Shown: positions 49,679 through 59,014, counted from the first letter of the stretch. The stretch: DNA of 64,000 nucleotides from Kitasatospora kifunensis (GCF_014203855.1 NZ_JACHJV010000001.1:6262001-6326000), one strand, 5' to 3'. Notes: a model not told the origin generated them from the sequence alone. Numbers and translations: made by a program.

Positions 49679-49712
49679 GCTTAGTTCATAGCAGTTATGC
49701 GCAGAACTGAGC
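49679..49712. promoter_or_regulatory. Inverted repeat upstream of the PfkB gene
   Basis: GCTTAGTTC (49679-49687) and GAACTGAGC (49704-49712), 8 of 9 pairs, in a locally AT-rich stretch. Candidate operator for a sugar-responsive repressor. Confidence 0.4.
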
Positions 49713-49778
49713 AAGGGTGGACTTTGCTGCCTTGCGCGCCTCCGCGAGGGTGGCGCGCCGTCAGGTCAGGATCGTCCG

Positions 49779-51818
49779 GTGAGGACGAGCGAGAACCACG
49801 ACGAAACAGGTGCGTCCGCGGCCGGGCCCGGCTCCGGCCTGCTGGTGCCGCCGGCCTGGCTGGTGCGCACGCTGCGCCCGCAGCCCACCCCCGTCCCCAA
49901 GGCGGCGGCGCTCCGGGCGGCCGTCGGGATGGGGCTGCCGGTCGCCGTCGGCGCGGCCGTGGGCCAGAGCGCGGACGGCGCGCTGGTCGCGATGGGCGCG
50001 CTCGGCGCGGTCCTCGGTGACACCGCCGACGCCTACCGGCTGCGGGTCTTCAACATCGCCGTCCCCCAACTCTTCGCCGCCGCCGGGCTCGCGCTCGGCG
50101 AACAGGTGCACGGGCACGGCTGGGCCGCCGTCGCCGCGCTCACCGGCCTCGCGCTGGTCGCCGGGATGATGAGCACGATCGGCGCCGTCTCCTCCGCCGC
50201 CGGGCTCAACGTCCTGCTGATGGCGGTGATCGGCGCGGGCCTGCCGTTCCCGCCACCTTGGTGGCGCGGGCCCGGGCTGATCCTGCTCGGCGCCGGGCTG
50301 ATCCTGGCGATGGCGCTGCTCGCCTGGCCGGCCCGCTCCGGCGTCCCGGAACGGGCGGCGGTCGCCCAGGCGTACCAGGAGACGGCGAACCTGCTGGACG
50401 CCGCCGGCGGCGCGGACTGGAGCGAGGCGCGGGCCCGGCTGACCAGGGCGCTGGACCACGCGTACGACCTGCTGCTCAGCCGCCGGGCGCTGGCGCCGGG
50501 GCGCAGCCGGGGCATGTCGCGCCTGATCGCGCTACTCAACGCCGTCACCCCGCTGGTCGAGACGGCTCCCGCCGTGCACGCCGCCGGCGGCCACCTCGGC
50601 GCACAACTCGCCGCCGAGGTGCGCCGGATCGCGGCGGCGGTGGCGAACCGGACACCGCTCCCGCCGCCCGCTGCTGATGGGGCATCAGCAACCGCTTCGG
50701 CCGGCCCCGTCGAGCGGGCCGCCGCGGCCGCCGTCCTGCACGCGCACGAGGTGCTGGCGGGCGCGTACGAGGACCCGGCGGCGGCACCCGTCCCGCACCC
50801 GGCTCCGTTGCTGGTGCGGATGCGGGAACGGACTCGCGAGGTGCTGCTCTCGGCCGACTCCTGGCACTACGGCCTGCGGCTGGCGCTCTGCCTGGGCCTG
50901 GCCCAGACGCTGGTCTCCATCGTCGCGGTGCCCCGCTCCTACTGGGTGCCGCTGACCGTCACCTTCGTCCTGAAGCCGGACTTCGGCTCGGTCTTCTCGC
51001 GTGCGGTGCTGCGGGCGCTCGGCACCGTGGTCGGTCTGGTGCTGGCGGCGGCCGTGCTGGAGACCGTCCCGCGCGGGGGTTGGGAGGCGCCGGTGGTGGC
51101 CGTGCTGGCGGCGGCGCTACCGGTGGTGTCGCGGCGCAGCTACGGCCTGCAGACGGTGGTGATCACGCCGCTGATCCTGATCCTCTCCGACCTGCTCAGC
51201 CATCAGGGCGTTCACCTGCTCGTACCCCGCCTGCTGGACAGCCTGCTCGGCTGCGCGATCGTGCTGGTCGCGGGGTACGCACTGTGGCCGGAGAGCTGGC
51301 ACTCCCGGGTCGGCGCCAGGCTCGCGGACGCGGTGGACGACGTGGCGCGGTACCTGGAGTGCGCCTTCACGGGTGGCGGTGCTGACGCTTCCTTCGCTTC
51401 GTCACCGCCGGGGGCAGGGCCTCCTGCCGGGCCCAGCAGCCGGGCGAAGTTGCGGCGTCGCCTCTACCGGGACCTCGCCGGGCTGCGCACCGAGTTCCAA
51501 CGGGCACTGGGCGAACCGCCGCCGATGGGGGCGCGAGCCGCTGCGTGGTGGCCGCTGTTGGTCGCGGTGGAGCGGGTGATCGACGCCGGCACGGCCGCCG
51601 CCGTCCAGACCGCCCAGGGTGCCCAACCGCCGCAGCCCGCCGAGGTCGCGGCCGTGGCAGCCGACCTGCGGGCCCTGGCCACCGCGATCCGTGGGGGAGG
51701 GGCGGACATCGCACCGCTGCGCGAGGTCACCGAGGGCGGCGCCCTGGCCGCCGTCCGCCGCGAGGTCGCCGCGGCCCGCTCCGCACTGGCGGGACCGGGA
51801 GGCGATCCGGAGGGCTGA
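49779..51818 (+). CDS. FUSC family membrane protein
   Basis: 679 residues with two hydrophobic blocks of several helices each (about 45-190 and 375-515) and helical cytoplasmic regions, the layout of fusaric-acid-resistance/aromatic-acid exporter proteins. The signature-like region YWVPLTVTFVLKPDFGSVFSRAV begins the second block. It may export aromatic or other weak acids. GTG 49779 follows GGTCAGGATC. The gene is divergent from pfkB and converges with the carboxyltransferase gene. Confidence 0.75.
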   Translation: MRTSENHDETGASAAGPGSGLLVPPAWLVRTLRPQPTPVPKAAALRAAVGMGLPVAVGAAVGQSADGALVAMGALGAVLGDTADAYRLRVFNIAVPQLFAAAGLALGEQVHGHGWAAVAALTGLALVAGMMSTIGAVSSAAGLNVLLMAVIGAGLPFPPPWWRGPGLILLGAGLILAMALLAWPARSGVPERAAVAQAYQETANLLDAAGGADWSEARARLTRALDHAYDLLLSRRALAPGRSRGMSRLIALLNAVTPLVETAPAVHAAGGHLGAQLAAEVRRIAAAVANRTPLPPPAADGASATASAGPVERAAAAAVLHAHEVLAGAYEDPAAAPVPHPAPLLVRMRERTREVLLSADSWHYGLRLALCLGLAQTLVSIVAVPRSYWVPLTVTFVLKPDFGSVFSRAVLRALGTVVGLVLAAAVLETVPRGGWEAPVVAVLAAALPVVSRRSYGLQTVVITPLILILSDLLSHQGVHLLVPRLLDSLLGCAIVLVAGYALWPESWHSRVGARLADAVDDVARYLECAFTGGGADASFASSPPGAGPPAGPSSRAKLRRRLYRDLAGLRTEFQRALGEPPPMGARAAAWWPLLVAVERVIDAGTAAAVQTAQGAQPPQPAEVAAVAADLRALATAIRGGGADIAPLREVTEGGALAAVRREVAAARSALAGPGGDPEG

Positions 51819-51880
51819 TCACGCTGCGCGGGCGTCGTCCCCAGGACCGCCGACCCAGCGCGCCCTGTCGTCTCCTACCG

Positions 51881-53401
51881 CTACCGCGCCAGTGCGCGGA
51901 AGCGCGCCAGGCGGGGGCCCGGTGGGGTGAGCGCGGCGGCAGCGGCCAGCTCCTCGCGGATCGCGCTGACGGTTCGTCCGATGAACGCCACCGAGTCCGC
52001 CGCCTCTGCCTCTTCCTCCGACTCCGGCAGGATGCGGTCGATCACGCCCTCCCGCAGCAGCTCCGCCGCGCCGATCCGCTGCTGCTCGGCGAGTTGCGGT
52101 GCGCGGTCCGGGGTGCGGTGCAGGATCACCGAGGCACCCTCGGGTGGCAGCGGCGAGAGCCAGGCGTGTTCGGTGGCGAGCGCCCGGTCGGCGGGCAGCA
52201 GCGCGAGCGCCGCGCCGCCCGCGCCCTCGCCGAGCAGCAGGCTGACCACCGGGGTGGGCAGCGTGCTCAACTCGGCCACGCAGCGGGCGATCTCGCCGGC
52301 CAGCGCGCCCTCCTCGGCCTCCTTGCTGAGTAGTGCCCCGTGCGTGTCGATCACGGTGAGCAGCGGCAGCCGCAGCTCCGCCGCCAGCCGCATGCCGCGG
52401 CGGGCGGTGCGCAGGGCCCCGGGGCCCACCGGACCGTGCACGGCCGCGGCGGCTCGGTCGTGGCCGACCACCACGCACCGCTGTCCGTCGAACCGGGCGA
52501 TTGCCAGCCGCAGCGCGTCGTCCCGTTCCCCGGCGCCGGTGCCGCGCAGCGGCAGCACGCTGTCGGCCGCGCTCAGCAGCTTGGCCAGCCCGGGCCGTGC
52601 CGCCCGACGGGTCAGCTGGACGGAGTCCCAGACCGAGCCCGCGGCCGGCACCCACTCCTTCGGGCTCTGCGCCACCAAGGGTTCGGTGACCGAATCCTGA
52701 AGGTCGGTCAACAGATCAACCGCGGTCCCGAGCCACTCCCGCAGCTCGTCGGCGGCCAGCACCGCGTCCACCGTCCCGAACTGAGCCAGGTGCTCGGCCC
52801 GCTGCACCCCTTCGGGGAACGGCGCGCCGTAGAGCGCCTGGTACACCCGTGGACCGAGGAACCCGACCAGCGCGCCCGGCTCGGCCGTGGTCACCTGGCC
52901 GAGCGAGCCCCAGGAGGCGAGCACGCCGCCGGTCGTGGGGTGGCGCAGGTGGACCAGGTACGGCAGCCCGGCCGCCTTGTGCGCCGTCACCGCGTTGGCG
53001 ATGGCGATCATCCGGACGAACGCGGGCGTCCCCTCCTGCATCCGGGTGCCACCCGAGGCCGGGAACGCGATCAGCGGCAACCGCTCGGCCGTCGCCCGTT
53101 CGACCGCGCGCAGCAGCCGGGCCGCCGTCGCCGCCCCGATCGAACCGGCCAGGAAGGCGAACTCGCTCAACAGGACGGCGACCCGATGGCCACCGATCCG
53201 CCCCTCCCCGGTGAGCGCGGCCTCATCGGCCCCACTCCGGGCTCGGGCCCGCGCGAGGTCCTCGGCGTACTGGGCGTACTGGGTGTATTCGTCGCCGTAG
53301 CTCGGCGGTTGGTCCCAGCTACGGAACGAGCCGGGGTCGAGCACCTGGTCGGCGAAGACCAGGGCGGCGGGCACGGCGGGCGTCGAGGTCGGTTCGTCCA
53401 C
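51881..53401 (-). CDS. Fused acetyl-CoA carboxylase carboxyltransferase (AccD-AccA)
   Basis: 506 residues with two crotonase-like halves. The first is beta (AccD)-like: AFPASGGTRMQEG and HPTTGGVLASWGSLG, which form the oxyanion and CoA-binding loops. The second is alpha (AccA)-like (IDTHGALLSKEAEEG, LLGEGAGGAALAL). No zinc-ribbon cysteines are present at the N-terminus, unlike E. coli AccD. It would transfer carboxyl from biotin to acetyl-CoA or another acyl-CoA. No biotin carboxylase gene is adjacent, and actinobacteria usually rely on AccA3/AccD proteins, so a specialised substrate is possible. Confidence 0.8.
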   Translation of the reverse strand: MDEPTSTPAVPAALVFADQVLDPGSFRSWDQPPSYGDEYTQYAQYAEDLARARARSGADEAALTGEGRIGGHRVAVLLSEFAFLAGSIGAATAARLLRAVERATAERLPLIAFPASGGTRMQEGTPAFVRMIAIANAVTAHKAAGLPYLVHLRHPTTGGVLASWGSLGQVTTAEPGALVGFLGPRVYQALYGAPFPEGVQRAEHLAQFGTVDAVLAADELREWLGTAVDLLTDLQDSVTEPLVAQSPKEWVPAAGSVWDSVQLTRRAARPGLAKLLSAADSVLPLRGTGAGERDDALRLAIARFDGQRCVVVGHDRAAAAVHGPVGPGALRTARRGMRLAAELRLPLLTVIDTHGALLSKEAEEGALAGEIARCVAELSTLPTPVVSLLLGEGAGGAALALLPADRALATEHAWLSPLPPEGASVILHRTPDRAPQLAEQQRIGAAELLREGVIDRILPESEEEAEAADSVAFIGRTVSAIREELAAAAALTPPGPRLARFRALAR

Positions 53402-53450
53402 GAGACCAAGTGTCCTGAGCCGGAGCCTGATCGGACAACCCCCGGCTTGC

Positions 53451-55001
53451 TCACACTCGGCCCAGCCGCGGGAAGAGCGGCCGCGCTTCGGGCAGCACTC
53501 CGTCCGCGCCCGTGGTGCACTGCGCCGTCACCGCGGCGGCCGCCTGCGGGACGAACGGCGCGAGCAGCTCAGCAAGGGTCCGGCAGGCGTGCAGCAGGCC
53601 CGCCAAGGCGATGTCGAGCCGCTCGGCGGCTTCCGGCGTCGCCGCGCGGGCCAGCTCCCACGGGCGAAGCCGGTCGATGGCCCGGTTGGCCGCCTCGAGG
53701 ACACCCCAGACGGCGACGGCGGCCCGCCGGAAGTCGTAGTCGTCGAGCGCGGCGGCCACCCCACGCGGTGCCTCCCGGCAGATCGCCGCCAGTTCCTCAG
53801 CCGCCGGCAGCTGTCCGGACACGGGCGTCGGTGCCACACTCGGTCGGCCGTTCCGATAGCGGTGGACCATGCTGACCACCCGGTTGACCAGGTTGCCCAG
53901 GCCCCCGGCCAGGTCCGCGTCGGCCCGTGCCACCAGGCGCTCGACGGTGAAGTCGGCATCGCCGACTTTCGGCACCTCGCGCAGCAGCCACCAACGCACC
54001 GCGTCCGTGCCGTACCGCGCGACCAGTTCGGTTGGATCCACCACGTTCCCGGCGGACTTGCTGATCTTCTGCCCGTCCACCGTCAGATAGTCGTGAACCA
54101 GGATGTCCGTGGGCAGCGGCAGCCCCGCCGAGAGCAGCATGGCCGGCCAGTACACAGCGTGGAACCGCAGCACCCCCTTGCCCACCAGGTGCACCCGCCG
54201 CTCGCTCTCCAGCCACCAGCGCCGAAAGTCGGTGTCGCCGACCTCTTCCGGGGTTGATTGAACGTCAGCCCCGAAGCCCAGGCTGGTCACATAGTTCCCG
54301 AGCGCGTCCCACCACACATAGATCACCTGCTCGGGGTCGTCCGGAACCGGAATGCCCCAACCCCGCGCCCGCGCCTGCGAGCGCGAGATGGAAAAGTCGT
54401 GCAGCCCGGCCGCCAGCAGCCCGAGCACCTCATTGCGGCGCACGGCCGGCTCGATCCGCACCCGGCCCTCGGCGATCGCCGCGCGCAACAGGTCGGTGTA
54501 CCGGGAGAGTCGGAAGAACCAGTTCTCCTCCGCGACCAGTTGCGGCTCGGTGCCGTGCTCGCCGCACCGGCCGTCCACCAACTCGTCGGAGGTGTAGAAC
54601 TGCTCGCAGCCGACGCAGTACAACCCCTCATACGCGCGCCGGTACAGATCCCCAGCTGCCGCGCAGCGCCGCCACAACTCGGTCACCCCGGTGGGGTGGC
54701 GCGGATCGCGGCTGGTCCGGATGAAGTCGTCGAGGCTGAGCGCGAGCGGTTCACGCAGTGCCTCGAAGGCGGTGGCGTTGCGATCCACGAAGGTGCGCAC
54801 ATCGAGCCCGGCCGCTTCGGCGGCGAGCACGTTCTTGAGCGAGTTGTCGTCGGTGCCGCTGAGCAGACGCACCTGCTCACCGCGTCCGCGCCGGTGCCGA
54901 GCGAGTACGTCGGCCTGGACCAGCTCCAAGGCGAAGCCCAGGTGTGGGCGGCCGTTGACATACGGGATGGTGGTGGTCAGATACGTACGTGGTGCGGTCA
55001 T
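53451..55001 (-). CDS. metG: Methionyl-tRNA synthetase, probable second copy
   Basis: 516 residues, class I synthetase. HIGH-type motif in PYVNGRPHLGFA, KMSKS-type KISKSAGN, zinc-knuckle cysteines in YCVGCEQFY with DGRCGEHG, and an anticodon-binding helical domain at the end. It lacks the C-terminal tRNA-binding extension found in some MetRS. The 186-nt leader contains an 18-codon ORF and three hairpins that look like a ribosome-mediated attenuator. An attenuated extra MetRS would fit a response to charging stress or a MetRS inhibitor. That it is a second copy is inferred from this setting. Confidence 0.9.
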   Translation of the reverse strand: MTAPRTYLTTTIPYVNGRPHLGFALELVQADVLARHRRGRGEQVRLLSGTDDNSLKNVLAAEAAGLDVRTFVDRNATAFEALREPLALSLDDFIRTSRDPRHPTGVTELWRRCAAAGDLYRRAYEGLYCVGCEQFYTSDELVDGRCGEHGTEPQLVAEENWFFRLSRYTDLLRAAIAEGRVRIEPAVRRNEVLGLLAAGLHDFSISRSQARARGWGIPVPDDPEQVIYVWWDALGNYVTSLGFGADVQSTPEEVGDTDFRRWWLESERRVHLVGKGVLRFHAVYWPAMLLSAGLPLPTDILVHDYLTVDGQKISKSAGNVVDPTELVARYGTDAVRWWLLREVPKVGDADFTVERLVARADADLAGGLGNLVNRVVSMVHRYRNGRPSVAPTPVSGQLPAAEELAAICREAPRGVAAALDDYDFRRAAVAVWGVLEAANRAIDRLRPWELARAATPEAAERLDIALAGLLHACRTLAELLAPFVPQAAAAVTAQCTTGADGVLPEARPLFPRLGRV

Positions 55002-55076
55002 TGAACCCTCCGTCAGGGCGTGGGAAACCTCGCGGGAAACAGCGCGGGAAACGGAGGTCGGGACCGCAGGTGGGGG

Positions 55077-55112
55077 AAAAGCAGCGAGGCCCCGACCGGT
55101 TGGCGGGGCCTC
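55077..55112 (-). terminator. Attenuator terminator before metG
   Basis: On the minus strand a 9-bp perfect stem (55112-55104 with 55094-55086), then TTTT at 55080-55077. It lies between the leader ORF and metG. Its 5' arm contains GCCCCGC, which can pair with GCGGGGC inside the leader ORF as an antiterminator. Confidence 0.75.
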
Positions 55113-55130
55113 GGACGCGTTGAACGTCCG

Positions 55131-55187
55131 TCAGCAGTAGCCCCGCTCGTGGGGCATCAGCTGGATGGAGTTCGCGGCAGAGGTCAT
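55131..55187 (-). CDS. Leader peptide of the metG attenuator
   Basis: 18 codons: MTSAANSIQLMPHERGYC, stop TGA. The codons for Pro-His-Glu-Arg-Gly contain GCCCC...GGGGC, able to form a hairpin that would compete with the antiterminator. A ribosome stalled early in the leader would free GCGGGGC to capture the terminator 5' arm. There is no strong Shine-Dalgarno, so the transcript may be near-leaderless. Coding function is inferred from structure. Confidence 0.5.
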   Translation of the reverse strand: MTSAANSIQLMPHERGYC

Positions 55188-55221
55188 GGGCGTGAGCGTA
55201 ACAGCGTCGGCTGACGGAGGC

Positions 55222-56223
55222 TCAGGAATTCTCCGCCGTCGTTCCGCCGAGCAGGGCCTCGGCCAGTGGGGTGCGGTAGTAGAGAACCGTGCGGCCGTCG
55301 CGGGCGCGGTGGAGCAGGCCGGCGCGGCGGAGGACGGCCAGGTGGTCGCCGACCGCGCCGGTGGTCATGGCCAGGCTGCGGGCGAGCTGAGTCGTGCCGG
55401 CCGGTTGGTCGAGGGCGGCCAGCAGGCGGGCGCGGGAGCGGCCGAGCAGTTCGGCGAGCGCTTCGGGTGCCGCTTCGGGTGGCTCCTCCCACAGCGCGGC
55501 GATCCCCCGAGCCGGGTAGACGATCGCCTTGGGCCACGGGTCGTCGGTGTGCGCCGCGGTCTCCGGGTAGACGAAGACGGACGGGACCAGCAGCAGCCCC
55601 TCGCCGGCCAGCGGGACGACCAGGTCGGTGGTGCGGCCGGCCAGCTCGATCCCGCCTTCGTGCCAGCTCAGCCTGGGGTGCAGCCCGTCCAGTGCCGCCG
55701 CCCAGCCGTGCCGCCCCAGCAGCCCGGCCCGGTGCACCACATCGCGTTCGCAGATGGCGCGCAACTGGGGCCAGTCGGGGGCGAGCAGTGCGTGCCAGGC
55801 CTGGTCGAGGGCGGTGGCGATCCGGTCGACCACGTCCTCGGCGGCCAGTGTCGCGCGCACGGCGGGGTCGGTGGTCGGCCGGGCGGCGAGGCAGCGCGCG
55901 ATGTCCGCGCGAGCCGTGGCCGGCGGGGTGCGCCGGATCGAGGCCAAGTCGTCGGCCCAGCTCTGGGCGAGGCCGGTCGGCGGCAGCGCGATGAAGTTCG
56001 CGCCGAAGGAGGGGTTCTGCAGGGTGAGTACGGCGTCCAGCTCGGTGCGGGCGCGCAGGCGCTCGAAGGCCGGCCGCAGTCTGGCCGCCCAGCTGGTGGG
56101 CAGGCGCCGACCCGGCAGGCCCTCCAAGAGGCGTAGCAGGGTGCAGAGTTCGAAGGCGGGGGAGAGCGCGAAGCGGCTGTGCAGCAAGTCCTCGGTGCCC
56201 ACCTCGAAACGCAGCATGGGCAT
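55222..56223 (-). CDS. ArsR-like winged-helix regulator with N-terminal DUF5937-type domain
   Basis: 333 residues. The first 245 residues are an uncharacterised sensor-like domain (RFALSPAFELCTLLRLL, WAADLASIRRTP-like segments). The C-terminal 85 residues are an ArsR-type winged helix: AELLGRSRARLLAALDQ, TTQLARSLAMTTGAVGDHLAVLRRAGLL, and the wing RDGRTVLYYRTPLAEALL. ATG 56223 gives MPMLRFEVGTEDL, a usual family start. It is divergent, 61 bp from an MFS transporter that it probably represses. Confidence 0.8.
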   Translation of the reverse strand: MPMLRFEVGTEDLLHSRFALSPAFELCTLLRLLEGLPGRRLPTSWAARLRPAFERLRARTELDAVLTLQNPSFGANFIALPPTGLAQSWADDLASIRRTPPATARADIARCLAARPTTDPAVRATLAAEDVVDRIATALDQAWHALLAPDWPQLRAICERDVVHRAGLLGRHGWAAALDGLHPRLSWHEGGIELAGRTTDLVVPLAGEGLLLVPSVFVYPETAAHTDDPWPKAIVYPARGIAALWEEPPEAAPEALAELLGRSRARLLAALDQPAGTTQLARSLAMTTGAVGDHLAVLRRAGLLHRARDGRTVLYYRTPLAEALLGGTTAENS

Positions 56224-56284
56224 GAGCTTACGTCCAGGGACGAAAGAATAGGCCGCGCGGCCGCCCCGGTGGACGCTGCTGTGC

Positions 56285-57526
56285 ATGACCTCCGTGACCA
56301 CCACGTGTTCTCCGGACATCGTCGACCGCACCACCTACCGCGAGGTCCTGGCCCGGCCGCTGTTCCGCCTGCTCTTCGTCACCCGGACCCTCGCCGTGGT
56401 GGCGGACAGCCTGCGGATCACCACCCTCTCCGTGCTGATCTACACCACGACCGGATCCCCGCTGCTCGGCGCGCTCGCCTTCGGGGTCGGCTTCGCCCCG
56501 CAGTTGCTCGGCACGCTGCTGCTCGGCGCACTCGCCGACCGGGGGCGTCCGCGTCCGCTGATCATCGCGGGCTACCTGCTGCCGGCCCTCGCCGCGGCTG
56601 CCCCGGCGCTGGTCCGGCTGCCGACGGCGGCCACCCTGGCGCTGATCGGCGCCGTCTCCTGCCTGACCCCGGTCTTCGGCGCGGCGAGCAGTCGGCTGAT
56701 CGCGGCCGAACTGACCGGCGACGCCTACGTACTGGGCCGCTCGCTGGGCAACCTCGCCAGCTCGGGCGGGCAACTGCTCGGACTGGCCGGCGCGGGCCTG
56801 GCGGTCACCGCGCTGGGGGCGCGCGGTGCGCTGCTGGTCAGCGGCGCCGGCTATCTGCTGGCAGCGCTGCTGATCCGGCTGCGGCTGCCCGCCCTGAGCG
56901 CGCCGCCGGCGGCCACCGAGGGCGCGCCGGTGCTGCGGCACAGTTGGACGGGTAACCGTGCGCTGCTCGCCGATCGCACCGTGCGCCGACTGTTGCTCGC
57001 CCAGTGGCTGCCACCAGCCTTCGCGGCGGGGGCGGAGGGGCTGGTCGTGGCGTATGTCGGCGAGCGCGGGCTGTCGCCCGGGTTCACCGCTCTGCTGCTC
57101 GGTGCGCTGCCGGTGGGGATGCTGATCGGCGATCTGGTGGTGGGCCGCCTGCTGCGGCCGGTGCGCCGGGAACGGCTGGTCGCGCCGTTGGTCGGCGTGC
57201 TCGGACTGCCACTGCTCGGCTTCGCGCTGCACCCGGGTGCGGGGCAGGGCGCGTTGCTGCTGACGGTTGCCGGCGCCGGGTTCTCGTACGCGCTCGGGGT
57301 GCAGCGCGGCTTCCTGACGGCGGTGCCGGGAGACCGCCAGGGGCAGGCATTCGGTCTGCTCTCGGCCGGGATGATGACCCTGCAGGGGCTCGGCCCCGCC
57401 CTCTTCGGCGGCCTCGCGCAGCTCACCACCGCCGCCGACGCGATGGCCTGCGCCGGCGGGGCGGTGCTGCTGGCGGCCGGCTGGATCTGGCGGTGCGTCA
57501 GTGACTCTCTGGTGCAGGTGGATTGA
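56285..57526 (+). CDS. MFS transporter
   Basis: 413 residues, about 12 helices. GALADRGRPRPLIIAGY is the motif A loop. The SLGNLASSGGQLLGLAGAGLAV region is typical of the multidrug/macrolide exporter group. The expected role is drug or metabolite export under the divergent ArsR-like regulator. Its last 29 bp overlap the 3' end of the convergent PNPOx-type gene. Confidence 0.8.
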   Translation: MTSVTTTCSPDIVDRTTYREVLARPLFRLLFVTRTLAVVADSLRITTLSVLIYTTTGSPLLGALAFGVGFAPQLLGTLLLGALADRGRPRPLIIAGYLLPALAAAAPALVRLPTAATLALIGAVSCLTPVFGAASSRLIAAELTGDAYVLGRSLGNLASSGGQLLGLAGAGLAVTALGARGALLVSGAGYLLAALLIRLRLPALSAPPAATEGAPVLRHSWTGNRALLADRTVRRLLLAQWLPPAFAAGAEGLVVAYVGERGLSPGFTALLLGALPVGMLIGDLVVGRLLRPVRRERLVAPLVGVLGLPLLGFALHPGAGQGALLLTVAGAGFSYALGVQRGFLTAVPGDRQGQAFGLLSAGMMTLQGLGPALFGGLAQLTTAADAMACAGGAVLLAAGWIWRCVSDSLVQVD

Positions 57527-58541
57527 ACTTCGAGTACTCGGCCGCTCCCCAGCGCAGCGCACTGGCTCCGGGTGTCTCCACCACCTCGGTCACCGTGAAG
57601 TCCACCAGCCTTTCGGCGCCCGGGACTTCGGCCGCGTGTGCCGGGTCCCAGTCGGTGCGGGCGGTGCCGGTGAGTTGGAGGGTGTCTCCGTTCGCCCAGT
57701 CGATGAAGAGCAGCCCGGCGCCCGGGTGTTCGGCGAGGTTTCCGAGGGTGCCGAACATCGCGTTGCCCAAGTAGTCCGGCCAGCGCAGCCGGTGTGCGTC
57801 CAGTGGCTGGACGAAGCCCGGGTTGCCGCCGCGGTGCGAAGTGTCCACGTCGCCGCGGCGGTTGGCGGTGGTGACGAAGAAGGTGTCAGCGCGGCCGATC
57901 AGTTCGCGTTGCCGGGCCGTCAGCTCCCTACCGTGCAGGGCGGTCCCCGGCTCGGCGGTGACCAGGTGCGGTTCCCGACTCTGGATGTACTTCGGGCAGT
58001 TGGAGAAGACCTCGTCGAGCGTCACCCGGATCCCGTGGTGGGTGGGTTGGGATCGGCCGTTCATCCGCATCCGGCGCCGTCGGGCCGGCTGGAGGGCGAT
58101 CATGCCGACGGCGGTCGGTCGGCTCGGTGGCTCGGCCAGTGGCCCGGCCAGCGGGTCACCGGGCGCCGGGAGCGCCGCGACGTGCACGGCGTCGCCGGTG
58201 TCGGCTGCGTTGGCTGCGTCGGCTGTCTCGCCCGGGTCCAGGGGTTCGACCTGTAGGAAGCCGGGCGGTCCGGTGAGCAGGCTGGCCCAGAGGCGGCCTG
58301 CCGCGTCGGCGGCGCCGACCACCACCATCGGCTGCTCGCGCAGGAACGCGACGGCGATCGGTGGGACCCGCCGGTTCCGGCTGGGGCCGCTGTAGCCGGG
58401 CCGGTCGAACCCGGCCCGGCGGCGCACCGCCACCTCGCCCGACACGCCCTGTGGCAGTTCGCTTTCCGGCAGTTCCTCCTCCGGCAGTTCGCCCTCCGGC
58501 AGTTCGTCCGAGGCGCTGCCCCGTGCTGCGGTGGCGGCCAT
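57498..58541 (-). CDS. Pyridoxamine 5'-phosphate oxidase-related protein, two split-barrel halves
   Basis: 347 residues. Split-barrel FMN-binding-like folds appear at about 60-165 (AFLREQPMVVVGAADAAGRLWASLL) and 200-335 (RADTFFVTTANRRGDVDTSHRGG, WPDYLGNAMFGTLGNLAEHP). The second half has the strongest resemblance to the PNPOx family. The N-terminal Glu/Leu/Pro stretch (LPEGELPEEELPESELPQ) is a product of a 15-bp tandem repeat. It starts 2 nt after the VOC gene and is probably co-transcribed. Confidence 0.75.
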   Translation of the reverse strand: MAATAARGSASDELPEGELPEEELPESELPQGVSGEVAVRRRAGFDRPGYSGPSRNRRVPPIAVAFLREQPMVVVGAADAAGRLWASLLTGPPGFLQVEPLDPGETADAANAADTGDAVHVAALPAPGDPLAGPLAEPPSRPTAVGMIALQPARRRRMRMNGRSQPTHHGIRVTLDEVFSNCPKYIQSREPHLVTAEPGTALHGRELTARQRELIGRADTFFVTTANRRGDVDTSHRGGNPGFVQPLDAHRLRWPDYLGNAMFGTLGNLAEHPGAGLLFIDWANGDTLQLTGTARTDWDPAHAAEVPGAERLVDFTVTEVVETPGASALRWGAAEYSKFNPPAPESH

Positions 58542-58543
58542 GG

Positions 58544-59014
58544 CTAGAAGAACCCGCAGGTCGGCGCCGTCCCGCTGGGCGCCGAGCCGTCGTCGGAGTG
58601 GGCGCCGTGCGCGGTGAAGACCTCCAGCCGGATCCCGTCCGGGTCGGTGAAGAAGATGCCGCCGGAGTCGGCCCCTTCACCGTGCGGGACCACGCCCTCG
58701 TAGGCGAACTCGGCGCCGAGCTCGCGCAGCACCTGCTCGACTTCGCGCACCGCCTCGACGCTCGCGACCTGGAAGGAGAGGTGGTGCAGGCCGGGTGTGC
58801 CGGTGGCGAAGCTGCCCTTGCTCTGCTGCCAGAGCGTGACCGCGAGGGCACCGTCCCGGCCGAGGAACGCGAACCGCCGCTCGGACTCGGTGCCCTCCCG
58901 GAACAGCTCGAACCCGAAAACACGCTGGTAGAAGGCGCGTGAGCGGTCGAGATCGGTGACGTTGAGCCCGATGTGACCGGTGGTGAGCGACGAGTGCGCG
59001 GTGAGCTGCGCCAT
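58544..59014 (-). CDS. VOC family protein (glyoxalase/dioxygenase fold)
   Basis: 156 residues, a pair of beta-alpha-beta-beta-beta modules. HIGLNVTDLDRSRAFYQRV and GLHHLSFQVAS each supply a His, and RLEVF the Glu, as in metal-binding VOC enzymes. It may be a lyase, isomerase or antibiotic-binding resistance protein. It heads a two-gene operon with the PNPOx-type protein and is divergent from the CGNR regulator, which is the likely controller. Confidence 0.8.
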   Translation of the reverse strand: MAQLTAHSSLTTGHIGLNVTDLDRSRAFYQRVFGFELFREGTESERRFAFLGRDGALAVTLWQQSKGSFATGTPGLHHLSFQVASVEAVREVEQVLRELGAEFAYEGVVPHGEGADSGGIFFTDPDGIRLEVFTAHGAHSDDGSAPSGTAPTCGFF

